A DNA stretch of 12,055 bases from 2-01-FULL-39-10-A sp964565795 (GCA_964565795.1 CAZMGC010000030.1:1-12055), one strand, 5' to 3'; positions 1 to 6,889 are shown, counted from the first letter of the stretch. Translations and numbers: made by a program. Notes: a model not told the origin generated them from the letters alone.

Positions 1-43
1 CTGATCTACAGTCAGGTGCGATTGACTGCTCCGCCAACTCAGC
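1..43 (-). tRNA. tRNA-Tyr (GUA), 5' part only
   Basis: Read on the minus strand, 43 to 1 fits the 5' half of a tRNA: a 7-nt acceptor strand from 43, a D stem GCGG/TCGC, and an anticodon stem CCTGA/TCAG around the loop CTGTAGA. The anticodon is therefore GTA (Tyr). The 3' half lies beyond the left edge, so the acceptor and T arms cannot be checked. The D loop reads AGCAGTCAA, with A where G18 is normally found; this is unusual if the alignment is right. It follows tRNA-Thr by 16 nt and is probably cotranscribed with it. A Thr-Tyr order is also seen in the E. coli thrU-tyrU-glyT-thrT cluster. Confidence 0.75.
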
Positions 44-59
44 TCGTCTAGAATATATT

Positions 60-134
60 TGGAGCCGTCTGTCGGATTTGAACCCACGACCTGCTGTTTA
101 CAAAACAGCTGCTCTACCACTGAGCTAAGACGGC
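60..134 (-). tRNA. tRNA-Thr (UGU) with encoded CCA
   Basis: The 75-nt minus-strand sequence folds into a complete cloverleaf. It has a 7-bp acceptor (GCCGTCT/AGACGGC), a D arm GCTC-AGTGGTA-GAGC with the GG pair, and an anticodon arm GCTGT-TTTGTAA-ACAGC. The variable loop is 5 nt, the T loop is TTCAAAT, the discriminator is U, and the CCA end is encoded (62-60). The anticodon TGT reads ACA threonine codons. One oddity is a G-G mismatch in the middle of the T stem (GTGGG/CCGAC). It is the first gene of a leftward tRNA unit, with its own promoter at 143-172 and a predicted transcription start only about 2 nt before the mature 5' end. Confidence 0.95.
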
Positions 135-142
135 GTAGTGCA

Positions 143-172
143 ATTTTACCAGAAAGGGGAGTTTTGAGGCAA
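143..172 (-). promoter_or_regulatory. Promoter of the tRNA-Thr/Tyr unit
   Basis: On the minus strand there is TTGCCT (172-167), an 18-nt spacer, and an extended -10 TGG-TAAAAT (hexamer 148-143). The predicted start is near 136, about 2 nt ahead of the mature tRNA-Thr end. The string TCTGGTAAAAT is also found at the M50 protease promoter near 11567-11577, which supports its being a real local promoter element. Confidence 0.7.
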
Positions 173-218
173 TAAGGACGCCTCAACTAAAAATTTGACT
201 AAATTTAAATAAATACTG

Positions 219-402
219 CCTTTGATACCGTAGTTGGATTATCGTTTTCCCCTTGAGAAAAATAGGAAAAGCTGTTGATAAGGTTTAGGACTAGCCGTAG
301 TCTTATCAAGCTCCGCCTCGTCGCTTTATTCTTGCGAACAAAACTACCTCAAGGAAATTAACATAGAGGAAAAATCATAATCCCCTGCGTGTATCAAAGA
401 GC
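219..402 (-). ncRNA. Candidate structured non-coding RNA, about 185 nt (6S-like shape or new class)
   Basis: There is no usable ORF here, yet the minus strand shows nested long-range complementarity. P1 is 9 perfect bp (399-391 with 228-220). P2 is 7 bp (383-377 with 242-236). P3 is about 6 bp (374-369 with 250-245, one G-U). P4 is 7 perfect bp (354-348 with 257-251). The closed end contains a 9-bp hairpin with a GCAA (GNRA) tetraloop (344-323), a purine-rich single strand (322-312), and an 8-bp apical stem (309-302 with 282-275) capped by a short CGGC-loop hairpin. A near-consensus promoter lies directly upstream, with a predicted start near 402. The 3' end is uncertain: P1 is followed by a U/A-rich tract rather than a strong terminator. 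Length and rod shape recall 6S RNA, the regulator that mimics an open promoter, but I see no sequence proof. Signatures of SRP RNA, tmRNA and RNase P RNA are absent. Confidence 0.7.
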
Positions 403-408
403 AGATTA

Positions 409-437
409 AGTATAGATCTGGATGGTTTTTTTGTCAA
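409..437 (-). promoter_or_regulatory. Strong sigma-70-type promoter of the ncRNA
   Basis: On the minus strand there is TTGACA (437-432), a spacer of exactly 17 nt, and TATACT (414-409), giving a predicted start at about 402. The -35 box begins 5 nt past the stop codon of the large surface-protein gene. No ATG lies at the expected leaderless distance, and the only short reading frame downstream has 6 codons, so the transcript appears to be non-coding. Confidence 0.85.
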
Positions 438-442
438 TTAAG

Positions 443-3400
443 TTAATTTTTCTCGCACTGAATAGCTACATTTGCGTTTGGACCAGCATTAGAGGTTTCT
501 GCGAATGAAGGTGTGTTATTTGTGGTTGTCAGATAAATTTTATCAAGTCTTGCTCCATCGTTTCTCATGTATAAATTGAAATTATGAAAACCTGGAGTAG
601 GTACGTCTACATATGCTCTGTTTCCAGTATCTATATTATTTATTCGTCCTCTCCATTGCCAGTCAGCGGTTCCGTCCACACCTTTTTTAAATAATACAAA
701 AGGGTTAGCTGTTGCTTTAGGGATCCCATCAATACCGAATGCTATAGCATCACCTTGTGCGTTTGGCCCTGATCCCCTTACCCAGATCCAATATCTCCCA
801 GCCTTAGGAAAACAAACATTATATTTAACTTCAGGTGCAGTATTAGCAAGATTTGTAGTAAGACTGGTCCCATCATCTTCCAGGGCAATTATGTAGGCGC
901 TACCGGTATGGGAGAGAGGGGAAGTCCTATTACCCCATGAATCGGTACTTCGGGTCACTCTTGTTGCCAGAGGAGAGCCGGCTTCAGCGTCTATTACGAT
1001 TGAATTATTTTCTCCTGATGTACTATACCCATAGCCAGTAAACCTAGGCTTTGGAGATGGAGGAAGTGGTGTTGGTGAATTGGGAGCTCTTGAAAAAGGA
1101 GGAGTGTATGTATCAGGAGGTAAAAATCCGCCAGCTCCTTGGCTTCCGTGATCAGATCCTGGTGCAATTTCTTGAATAACATAATTAGTAAACCTAAGTA
1201 ATTCAGGTCCGTTGAGTATGAAATCTGGACGTGAGGTAAATGTTACTGCTGGACATATTGCATTTTGATCATCACCTAAATCTCTTCTTTGGTCAAATCT
1301 TTTTCCGGGATTAAGGCCTGCGTTAGTTACTACGTTTCCTTCAATTGTTAATGGATCATCATTTCCTGTTGTAGCTCCCAGAGTAATAAAGCTACCATCT
1401 GCAGAATAAATTCCATCTATCTCAGTTACATCAGGGCTAACTATAATATCTCCACTAACAATAAATGTGACAGTGGAGCCTGGATTAATCTGAATATTTG
1501 ATTCAATTCTGAGATCATCTTCGATCAGGAAAATATAATCGCGACCGTTTGGAAAAGTATAAGTTTCAGGACTTCCACTTCCTCTTATGGTTACAGGATT
1601 AGTTGATTTATAGATCCCATTTAGTAGATTAGCTTTTAGTGTACAATCCGGCCCGCTATCAGTAGTGCAAGATTTAGAAGTGCTTGTTCCGAACATGCTA
1701 TTTACTGTAAGTCTTCCTTTTTCAATAACGTTATTCATATAGGCATATGACGTTCTTATGGTTCCAGGTTTTGCTGGAGTAAAATTATTTCCTGTGACCA
1801 GCCAACCGCGATCACTTGCTTTGGCTCTGTCTGTTCCTGAATTGGATAGGTTTGGATTATTTCCTGTAAATGCTATTCCGGATGTTAAATTCCCAGAGAC
1901 AGAATTAGAGGATAGATATGGATATGTTGAACCTCCACAAATAGGAGTTGTTCCATCGGGAATAATATTTCTATAACCGTCTGCATCGATACGCACATCT
2001 CCTCCTATCGATTGATACCATGGATTGTCGTCCTGTTGTTTTATTCCAAAATCTACATTAGTTACATTTCCATTTATTGTTCCTCCAGTAGCTGCACAGA
2101 GTGCAACTCCATCATCATCTGTAGCGTCATCATTACAATTTGGCCCTACTATAATCGGTCCAATCGTGAAAGGGGAGATACCTGAAGGATAAGTTACTCT
2201 CCAATCAGGTCCTCTGCCGTTTGGGCCATTAAAGCTGACACTGTAGCAGCCAGGTTGAAGACCACCTGCGTTAAATTCACCTGTAAAATTTTCAATATCT
2301 CTAGTATATCCAACTCTACTTTGTGGACAATTTGCCGAAGCAGGGAGTCCTTGAATTCTTATTCTTTCATTGCCTGACGCAGCTACATAAGGCTCAGAAT
2401 CTGTCTTTCTTCCCTCAGGGTTTTGATCATCTATGTAGAGTCCACCTCGAATACTATATGTATTTGCAGGGAGATCTACAAGGAAATTTACTTGAGAAAC
2501 ATCTGATGTTCCCATATTTACTGGCAAATCATTGTTTAGAACTATAGATCCGCTAGGTTCAAGTGTGTTTTGCAGGAGTCTAACTCTATAATTCGTATTT
2601 TGAGGATTTTCTCCTACGGTATAAGTTCCATTGCTATGAACGATTCCAGTTCTTCCTGTAGAAGCGGAGTTGTTGCCAGTTCTGATTTGAACAGTTCCAC
2701 CTCCGTCATAAATCTCATCTGGATCGGCTCCACTTTTCTGAAGTATACCATCATTATTATCATCTACATAAACAGTACCTGAAATTCCAAATTCTGTTGC
2801 TCCAGCGGGTTGGATGTACCAATCCAGTCTTTCGTTTGCACAGTTAACGCTTACATCTTTGTCATTTCCTCCCACAATGCTTTCGCCAGATCTATGTCCA
2901 GAAAGTCTGACGGTATAAGCACCATCCTGATCCTGAATTTGTGTGATTCTGTAATCAGGTGAGTCTCCTGGGCGTGAGTCATCATTTCTTCCTTCGCCTA
3001 AAACTGTAAGTTTTACGCTTCTTCCATATGCCTGACAGTTGGTGTTAATTGTGGGCGTACAAACTCCTGGAACATATCTATATATATTTCCTGAGATATT
3101 AAAATATCGGCGGGTAAGTCTAAAATGTACATCGTTATTTCCGCCAGACGGGGCATTAATGTTAGTTTTGGGGTTATCGCCTTGAATTGTAAATCTACAA
3201 GCATTTACTCCGTCAAGCCTTATATTGTGGTCCGAGCCAGGGTCCAGATCTGTAAATCTATATCTTCCATCACTGTTGGTTTTACTTAGTTCATTTGCTC
3301 CATTAGGATTTCTGCGTACGTCATTGTTACGTCGTCTGGTGTCATTTCCATCAAGTTTTCCATTCGGTTGTTCATCGACATAAACAATTCCTGAAATCTC

Positions 3401-4303
3401 CCCTCTATCCGGCGCAATTCCAAATCGAAGAGTTGCATCTCCATTGGTATCGCGACAACGGTTATTTGTCATCTGATATCCATTGGGTACATCTAGACAA
3501 ATGGTATTGTTATTTCTGCTTGTGGTCCAAACGAACCATGGATCATTTCCTTGACCACAACCTGTTGCTGAGTAATTATCGCTGTCGCCATTTCTGGAAA
3601 TGTTGAATCGATTCTTATAACACGCATCAGTACTATCGTAATCTCCATCCCTATTTTTATCTATAAATACAAAACCTCTGATTACATTTTTGGGTGGAGG
3701 GGGGGTATCGCTGCATTTTCCAGTTTCGCTAAAATTTATAGTTCCTTTACCTTCAACGACCGACCTTATGCGTCCTTCGTTAAATCCATTACAGCCAGGA
3801 CCAGTGCATCCGTTTAGGTTTTGTCTAAAGGAAACATCATCTACGAATTCCCATATCTGATCTCCGCCTTGAGTTAAATATATTGTTTGAGCATCTATAA
3901 CTGGATCAACGCAAGCCGTAGACCAAATTACCTGCGTATCGTATTGACCTGGTCCTAATCTGGAGCTTCTATAGCCTCCAATACGGGTACTTGACGCACC
4001 ATCTGCGGCATTACTACCCGTATTAACTAAAGGTTCCGAAGCACCAATTCTATGAGCAAAAGAATTACAGACTTCTTCAGCGTAATAATCTCCATGAGCT
4101 GACTCTGGTCCGGTAGTTCCGTATATATAACCTGATCTATCTCCTCCTTTAAATATAACTTGATATCTAACTTGCCATCTAACTCCCGGATTATAATTAC
4201 ATCTTCTAAAATATAGAGTTTTTTCTGCAAATACCTTATGGGTTAGTGATACAAGTTCAAAAAGTGCAAAAAATAACAGTAGTCCTAATAAAATTTTTTT
4301 CAT
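443..4303 (-). CDS. Large secreted multidomain surface protein (SdrD B/Cna-B-like repeats, CBM-like C terminus)
   Basis: This 1286-residue protein starts with a classic Sec signal peptide (KK, then a Leu/Phe-rich core, probable cut after VFA, residue 26). A Cys-containing domain follows to about residue 200, then PPPP. Five tandem prealbumin-like repeats start near residues 207, 302, 401, 506 and 617. Four open with a strand followed by an acidic, probably calcium-binding loop, such as FIDKNRDGDYD and YVDDNNDGIL; the third has CTPTINTNC instead. Residues 758-1050 resemble beta-helix regions, with repeating short strands around 923-972. A Pro-rich linker (1061-1087) leads to a C-terminal domain (about 1098-1260) with the GRYWIWVRG and PGFHNFNLYMRNDGARLDKIYL pattern of CBM6/GH115-C-like carbohydrate-binding folds. 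No LPXTG, C-terminal membrane segment or other anchor is visible. Its ATG overlaps the previous stop (ATGA), which implies coupling. The likely role is adhesion or cell-surface contact; this is inferred from domains only. Confidence 0.85.
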   Translation of the reverse strand: MKKILLGLLLFFALFELVSLTHKVFAEKTLYFRRCNYNPGVRWQVRYQVIFKGGDRSGYIYGTTGPESAHGDYYAEEVCNSFAHRIGASEPLVNTGSNAADGASSTRIGGYRSSRLGPGQYDTQVIWSTACVDPVIDAQTIYLTQGGDQIWEFVDDVSFRQNLNGCTGPGCNGFNEGRIRSVVEGKGTINFSETGKCSDTPPPPKNVIRGFVFIDKNRDGDYDSTDACYKNRFNISRNGDSDNYSATGCGQGNDPWFVWTTSRNNNTICLDVPNGYQMTNNRCRDTNGDATLRFGIAPDRGEISGIVYVDEQPNGKLDGNDTRRRNNDVRRNPNGANELSKTNSDGRYRFTDLDPGSDHNIRLDGVNACRFTIQGDNPKTNINAPSGGNNDVHFRLTRRYFNISGNIYRYVPGVCTPTINTNCQAYGRSVKLTVLGEGRNDDSRPGDSPDYRITQIQDQDGAYTVRLSGHRSGESIVGGNDKDVSVNCANERLDWYIQPAGATEFGISGTVYVDDNNDGILQKSGADPDEIYDGGGTVQIRTGNNSASTGRTGIVHSNGTYTVGENPQNTNYRVRLLQNTLEPSGSIVLNNDLPVNMGTSDVSQVNFLVDLPANTYSIRGGLYIDDQNPEGRKTDSEPYVAASGNERIRIQGLPASANCPQSRVGYTRDIENFTGEFNAGGLQPGCYSVSFNGPNGRGPDWRVTYPSGISPFTIGPIIVGPNCNDDATDDDGVALCAATGGTINGNVTNVDFGIKQQDDNPWYQSIGGDVRIDADGYRNIIPDGTTPICGGSTYPYLSSNSVSGNLTSGIAFTGNNPNLSNSGTDRAKASDRGWLVTGNNFTPAKPGTIRTSYAYMNNVIEKGRLTVNSMFGTSTSKSCTTDSGPDCTLKANLLNGIYKSTNPVTIRGSGSPETYTFPNGRDYIFLIEDDLRIESNIQINPGSTVTFIVSGDIIVSPDVTEIDGIYSADGSFITLGATTGNDDPLTIEGNVVTNAGLNPGKRFDQRRDLGDDQNAICPAVTFTSRPDFILNGPELLRFTNYVIQEIAPGSDHGSQGAGGFLPPDTYTPPFSRAPNSPTPLPPSPKPRFTGYGYSTSGENNSIVIDAEAGSPLATRVTRSTDSWGNRTSPLSHTGSAYIIALEDDGTSLTTNLANTAPEVKYNVCFPKAGRYWIWVRGSGPNAQGDAIAFGIDGIPKATANPFVLFKKGVDGTADWQWRGRINNIDTGNRAYVDVPTPGFHNFNLYMRNDGARLDKIYLTTTNNTPSFAETSNAGPNANVAIQCEKN

Positions 4304-4986
4304 AACCCTTCAGATTCCTTAGGATATTTCGCTTTAATAAAAGTTTTTAAATCTTCAGCGAGTTTTGTAACAGAAGAGGTAGATGCTGTGCTGGCTTGAT
4401 TTGAGAGCTCTATGTAGGTTTGTAGATAAAAATAAAATTTAGCTTCAGGATCATCTTCTTCCATATAGCTTGTATTCTGTAAGTTTTTTATGATGAATAA
4501 TTTATCAGATTCTGAAATCTTAGGATTCCTATCTATATCATTAATTAAATTAGTTATTTCTACAGGAGTTTTTGGTCCACAAGTAGAATCCTGGCAGAAT
4601 GGATTAAAATTTGCTTTAACGTATTGATTTGGGTAGTTTTTATTTGCATATTCCCCCAACTTTAATACATATTTTCTTACTTGTGGATCATTGCTATCGC
4701 TATATCCTGATCCAAAAAAGAAAGCAAGATTACTAAGAGCGGTGTATCTATTTTTTTCAGACTCTTTTTTGTTTTTTAGAATTGTAAAGTTATTATTAAT
4801 CCTTTCTTCACTTATATAATCAGGGTATTGATTTGCAATTTCGATACCTTCATTTTGAAGAGTGCGAATTTGAGGATCACTAAGAATGAAATAATATAAT
4901 CCAATAGGAATAGTTAGGATTAATAATAATATAAAAAGAACTAAGAGTAGTTTTCTACGAAAAGAAAAGAGCATATTAAAGCTCAT
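4300..4986 (-). CDS. Single-pass membrane protein with extracytoplasmic helical domain, unknown function
   Basis: This 228-residue protein has a basic N terminus (FRRK), one hydrophobic segment (about residues 12-34), and a polar, mostly helical-looking outside part with a Cys pair, CQDSTC (131-136). I do not recognise the family. The alternation of hydrophobic and aromatic residues with Tyr/Leu in the helices could fit a TPR-like fold, but no repeat is clear. The ATG at 4986 is chosen because a TTGACA/TAATCT promoter places the transcript start about 2 nt upstream; Met5 (4974) is the alternative. Its TGA overlaps the ATG of the large surface-protein gene by 4 nt. The two are therefore probably made together, and it may help export, anchor or assemble that protein (inference). 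Confidence 0.8.
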   Translation of the reverse strand: MSFNMLFSFRRKLLLVLFILLLILTIPIGLYYFILSDPQIRTLQNEGIEIANQYPDYISEERINNNFTILKNKKESEKNRYTALSNLAFFFGSGYSDSNDPQVRKYVLKLGEYANKNYPNQYVKANFNPFCQDSTCGPKTPVEITNLINDIDRNPKISESDKLFIIKNLQNTSYMEEDDPEAKFYFYLQTYIELSNQASTASTSSVTKLAEDLKTFIKAKYPKESEGL

Positions 4987-4994
4987 ATACTATT

Positions 4995-5024
4995 AGATTA
5001 ATATAGCCTGGATATTCGTGTCAA
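4995..5024 (-). promoter_or_regulatory. Promoter of the 228-aa/1286-aa operon
   Basis: On the minus strand there is a perfect TTGACA (5024-5019), an 18-nt spacer, and TAATCT (5000-4995). The predicted start near 4988 is about 2 nt before the ATG at 4986, so the mRNA would be essentially leaderless. The -10 is the weaker part. A TATATT at 5005-5000 is spaced too closely (13 nt) to serve. The -35 box lies 13 nt after the stop of the upstream gene. Confidence 0.6.
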
Positions 5025-5037
5025 TAAGAGGAGAGGA

Positions 5038-6009
5038 TTAGCCTTGAATTACTTGATTTTTTATTTCAATGCCTCTTAAGAATTCACCTATTGTATATGC
5101 TGGGTCTGGGGTCTTTAAAGATGCAAGTGCATACCAGTATACAGATTGAGCTAAATCCATCATGCCTTGAGATTTGTTGTGCATTGCCATTTCATAAAAA
5201 TCTCTTATTAAGCCTGCACAGCTATTTGCACGACTTTGTTGAATGACTGGTTTTGGGTCTCCGGGATATCCTTTTTCACATAATTTAAGAACCTTGTTTC
5301 GATCTTTATTTGTTAGTTTAGTATCGTACTCATCTGTATATTCTAGAGCCTCGGGATATTTTGCATAAAATGCTTTAATTATTCCTTTTAATTCACCCAT
5401 ACTTACTGGAGCTTCAATAGCTTCATCCATAAAGCTAAATTTTACTAACTCATTATCTTCTGGTTTTCCAGCTTTTATATATGCCTCTGTAAGTACAGGA
5501 TCACAATTAACTGCTGTTGTAGGATCTGTTGGCGATGGTGATTCAGGTGCAGTTGATGGTGTTTCTGATGGAACAGTTGATGGTTCAGCTTGAGCTTCTG
5601 CACTAACAAATACATCTGCTCCTGTAAGAGCTAAAGCTTCTCCGCCAGGAACCATTCCTATATCAGGTGGGAGAGTTCTATCAGGGATAATTGACTCTGA
5701 TGGTTCAGGTGTAGGTTGAGTTCCAGGAACACATGGTAAACCAGTGAGTGGATCTGTTGCTACTGCACTTGGTGATGGTTCGAAAGATGCGCCGATTGAT
5801 GGTGCTGCTGATGGCTCCTGACCAACCGTTGTTTGAGTATCCATTGCTATTCTTCCACCACCAATTAATGTAGCTGCTAAAACTAGTCTTGCTCCGATTT
5901 GTCTTGGGCTTAAATTTCTACTTCTATTTAGTCCTGAGGAAAGATCTCCACGATTGATAGTGGATGGGCGAGGCGCTTGTGTAACTGTTGGTCTGTATGC
6001 TTCTGTCAT
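5038..6009 (-). CDS. Signal-anchor protein with Ser/Thr/Pro-rich linker, unknown function
   Basis: This 323-residue protein has three parts: a cytoplasmic Arg/Pro-rich tail (1-37) containing AYRPT, a hydrophobic segment (about 38-52), and an outside part. The outside part begins with a low-complexity Pro/Ser/Thr/Glu region (62-168, many PSP and TP pairs, a likely extended and possibly glycosylated stalk). It continues with a compact, mixed alpha domain (about 169-323) carrying Cys169, Cys244 and Cys264. I do not recognise the family. A TTG 33 nt upstream (6042) would give a longer frame, but the promoter -10 (6022-6027) lies inside that extension, so ATG 6009 is the plausible start. The N-terminal layout matches the neighbouring 194-residue protein, which suggests a paralogous anchor module. 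Confidence 0.8.
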   Translation of the reverse strand: MTEAYRPTVTQAPRPSTINRGDLSSGLNRSRNLSPRQIGARLVLAATLIGGGRIAMDTQTTVGQEPSAAPSIGASFEPSPSAVATDPLTGLPCVPGTQPTPEPSESIIPDRTLPPDIGMVPGGEALALTGADVFVSAEAQAEPSTVPSETPSTAPESPSPTDPTTAVNCDPVLTEAYIKAGKPEDNELVKFSFMDEAIEAPVSMGELKGIIKAFYAKYPEALEYTDEYDTKLTNKDRNKVLKLCEKGYPGDPKPVIQQSRANSCAGLIRDFYEMAMHNKSQGMMDLAQSVYWYALASLKTPDPAYTIGEFLRGIEIKNQVIQG

Positions 6010-6021
6010 ATTTAGTTTGCG

Positions 6022-6049
6022 ATTATACTCCTTTTTGGCCAAATGTCAA
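6022..6049 (-). promoter_or_regulatory. Consensus promoter of the 323-aa gene; decides the start
   Basis: On the minus strand there is a perfect TTGACA (6049-6044), a 16-nt spacer, and a perfect TATAAT (6027-6022). The predicted start at about 6015 leaves a leader of about 6 nt before ATG 6009. An AAGGAG overlaps the spacer but is 18 nt from the ATG and not on the transcript, so it is not a ribosome binding site for it. Confidence 0.85.
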
Positions 6050-6060
6050 GCCTATAGCAT

Positions 6061-6645
6061 TTAAGCTAAGCCTTCTTTATTTGGCTCTGGTTCTACGTAT
6101 CCGAATTCATGAATAATTGGTTTTCCATCAGCATCTAAAATAGGATTTCCTTCGGCATCTACTGATTTTTCCCAAATTCCGCCTTTCATAACGTCATTCA
6201 TGAGATTCAAAGTCACATGACCATACGGATCATCTAATTCACCATATTCTTCACCGAGAACAAATTGAACGTATTTTCCGTCTCCTATGTTCATTGTTTT
6301 AGGTTCATTTGTCATTTCTACGCCAGATAGCTCAAATATATTTTCTCCCACTTCTGTGTATTGAAGGTCTAAGTGAACATTTCCTGAATCCCATGGATAT
6401 CTCATTTGCTCAGCAGGAACTAAATTTGTTCTTGGATCCACGTGGGTTTGAGCTAGCGATTGTGATGCTTTTTCAAGTGATAGAGCTGCAGCTGTTCCTG
6501 CAAGTGTTAAAGCTGCGCCTAAAGCAAGAGCTCTTGCATGTGGTATGTGTGGAGTTCTAGGTCTGTTTGGCAAACTAGGTAAGCCGCCTTCCTGAGTAGG
6601 GCGGTATGCTGGTTTATGTCTTAATGCTTCTTGTCTGAATCCCAT
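6061..6645 (-). CDS. Signal-anchor protein with AYRPT tail, unknown function
   Basis: This 194-residue protein has an Arg/Pro-rich, positively charged tail (1-36) including AYRPT, a hydrophobic Ala/Leu segment (about 37-56, possible cut after SLA, residue 65), and an acidic outside domain. That domain holds beta-like stretches and a short internal near-duplication, DAEGNPI/DADGKPI (163-177). I do not recognise the family. An ATG 12 nt upstream (6657) overlaps the promoter -10 box (6656-6661), so the second ATG, 6645, is favoured; it lies about 4 nt from the predicted transcript start. The next gene has its own promoter starting 11 nt beyond this stop. The shared tail suggests that both proteins are handled by the same partner or export route (inference). 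Confidence 0.75.
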   Translation of the reverse strand: MGFRQEALRHKPAYRPTQEGGLPSLPNRPRTPHIPHARALALGAALTLAGTAAALSLEKASQSLAQTHVDPRTNLVPAEQMRYPWDSGNVHLDLQYTEVGENIFELSGVEMTNEPKTMNIGDGKYVQFVLGEEYGELDDPYGHVTLNLMNDVMKGGIWEKSVDAEGNPILDADGKPIIHEFGYVEPEPNKEGLA

Positions 6646-6655
6646 ATACGCCGTC

Positions 6656-6684
6656 ATATTACACTATTTGAAGGGGGATGTCAA
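6656..6684 (-). promoter_or_regulatory. Promoter of the 194-aa gene, overlapping the upstream ATG
   Basis: On the minus strand there is a perfect TTGACA (6684-6679), a 17-nt spacer, and TAATAT (6661-6656). The -10 overlaps the ATG at 6657. The predicted start near 6649 leaves about 4 nt before ATG 6645. This mirrors the promoter of the next gene. Confidence 0.75.
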
Positions 6685-6700
6685 ACCCATAGTAAAATTA

Positions 6701-6732
6701 AAAACCAAAAAGACTTAGCCCGGTACAGCTAA
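6701..6732 (-). terminator. Weak rho-independent-type terminator
   Basis: On the minus strand TTAGC (6732-6728) pairs with GCTAA (6719-6715) across an 8-nt loop, followed by a T-rich tract broken by GG (6711-6701). It could end a short transcript from the possible promoter at 6793-6822, or readthrough from the peptidase operon. The stem is only 5 bp. Confidence 0.35.
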
Positions 6733-6738
6733 TTGAAG

Positions 6739-6768
6739 TAATATAGTTTTAATAGGAAAACTATATTA
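6739..6768. repeat. Perfect AT-rich inverted repeat, 12-bp arms
   Basis: The arms TAATATAGTTTT (6739-6750) and AAAACTATATTA (6757-6768) are exactly complementary around a 6-nt loop. No T-run follows directly on either strand, so it is not a standard terminator. It could be an operator for a dimeric regulator or a hairpin in a small RNA. Confidence 0.6.
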
Positions 6769-6792
6769 GAAGTTATGCGAACCTATAATATA

Positions 6793-6822
6793 TGTATATC
6801 TTAAAAAATGTGGATAAGTCAA
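6793..6822 (-). promoter_or_regulatory. Possible promoter with consensus DnaA box in its spacer
   Basis: On the minus strand there is TTGACT (6822-6817), an 18-nt spacer, and TATACA (6798-6793), with a predicted start near 6786. The spacer contains TTATCCACA (6817-6809), a perfect match to the strong DnaA-box consensus. A transcript would run through the 6739-6768 hairpin to the weak terminator, about 85 nt. Only one such box is seen, so this is not evidence for an origin. Confidence 0.4.
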
Positions 6823-6889
6823 GTAAGGAATTTGTATGTTTGTCCTTATGAGATGTTAATTTGATATTTATTTGATACGTTTATAGCGC

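Noticed and set aside
443..4303. Covalent cell-wall anchoring of the 1286-aa protein
   Set aside because: No LPXTG-like motif, hydrophobic tail or basic end is present at the C terminus (VAIQCEKN).
6010..6042. N-terminal extension of the 323-aa protein from a TTG start
   Set aside because: The TATAAT box at 6022-6027 lies inside it, so the transcript would not include the TTG.
6809..6817. Replication origin, from the perfect DnaA box
   Set aside because: Only one consensus box is seen; origins normally have a cluster. TTATCAACA near 281-273 has a mismatch and lies in an RNA stem.
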